From CBDVBD01 sp965372135 (GTDB lineage: Bacteria > Electryoneota > RPQS01 > CBDVBD01): a stretch of DNA of 20,578 bases. The notes under the pieces are model-generated. The model was not told the DNA's origin. It ran no database searches and saw only the letters and a program-made list of their open reading frames with translations. Location of the stretch: contig CBDVBD010000047.1 of NCBI GenBank assembly GCA_965372135.1, positions 1-20,578 on the forward strand, given 5' to 3'. Each line of letters starts with the position of its first letter. Within the stretch, counting starts at the first letter, position 1. Below, in pieces: positions 20,516-20,578 of the stretch. The translations under genes were made by a program, and so were the position numbers.

Positions 20516-20578
20516 ATGGAAAAAATTACTCTAACGTCTACAATCATAGTCGCATCAGTTCTGTGTGTTACAGTATGT
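20516..20578 (+). CDS. 5' end of a secreted or membrane protein, cut by the window edge
   Basis: Only 21 codons are visible: MEKITLTSTIIVASVLCVTV and one more Cys. GAAGGAG lies 7 nt upstream of the ATG (20502-20508), a strong ribosome binding site, and a sigma70-type promoter is at 20415-20443. The short charged start followed by a hydrophobic stretch looks like a signal peptide or first membrane helix. The VLC within it might be a lipobox, but the hydrophobic run seems to continue past it. The family cannot be named from this much sequence. Confidence 0.7.
   Translation, partial: MEKITLTSTIIVASVLCVTVC

Overview
This 20.6 kb window looks like a chromosomal segment of a free-living, probably Gram-negative bacterium of moderate GC content. 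Evidence for that is a lipoprotein signal on one protease, Shine-Dalgarno sites on several genes, and sigma70-type -35/-10 promoters. No ribosomal or other phylogenetic marker is present. The density of short, GC-rich, hairpin-forming intergenic repeats and the mix of housekeeping genes would fit an uncultivated lineage near the FCB superphylum, but that placement is a weak guess.

Layout, left to right. (1) A 51-bp tandem repeat (1-177) precedes a LonB-type ATP-dependent protease (249-2669, +). (2) A reverse-strand lipoprotein of the dipeptidyl-peptidase III (M49) family follows (2921-4927). It is divergent from a small single-pass membrane protein (5168-5374, +) that ends in a clear intrinsic terminator. 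(3) A secreted TPR protein (5594-6874, -) has a promoter so close to its ATG that the mRNA may be leaderless. (4) A 720-bp repeat-filled gap leads to a two-gene + operon: proline dehydrogenase and, 10 bp later, an orphan beta-class DNA methyltransferase (7595-9185), closed by a terminator. (5) Then come, on the - strand, an Mth938/NDUFAF3-like protein, and the pair MgtC/DUF4010 membrane protein -> PgeF laccase-domain protein. (6) An AlkZ/YcaQ-like winged-helix protein (12249-13220, -) has both ends lying in repeat DNA. (7) A visibly AT-rich gene for an 882-aa SMC-like ATPase with a CxxC hook and a possible C-terminal RNase (HEPN-like) motif lies at 13319-15967 (-). (8) A probable - operon runs nadA -> nitronate monooxygenase/FabK-like -> PHP (CpsB/YwqE-like) phosphatase -> MBL-fold hydrolase (19865 down to 16071), driven by a good promoter at 19941-19969. 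(9) The right end is mostly non-coding repeats plus a promoter and the first 21 codons of a secreted or membrane protein cut by the window edge.

The most interesting object is the AT-rich ATPase gene. It resembles the AAA_13/RloC-PrrC class of stand-alone anti-phage ATPases and sits exactly between two 62-bp imperfect direct repeats (13192-13253 and 16010-16071, 10 mismatches, ungapped). Both copies contain an ATG followed by codons for MTPDT. In the right copy this starts a 24-codon reading frame whose stop overlaps the ATPase start codon (ATGA). In the left copy it starts the AlkZ-like gene. The simplest reading is that the ATPase cassette entered at, and duplicated, the 5' end of the AlkZ-like gene.

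The second theme is a set of repeat families. One occurs at 7191, 12121 and 18744, with changed but still paired stem arms, which suggests the fold is maintained.
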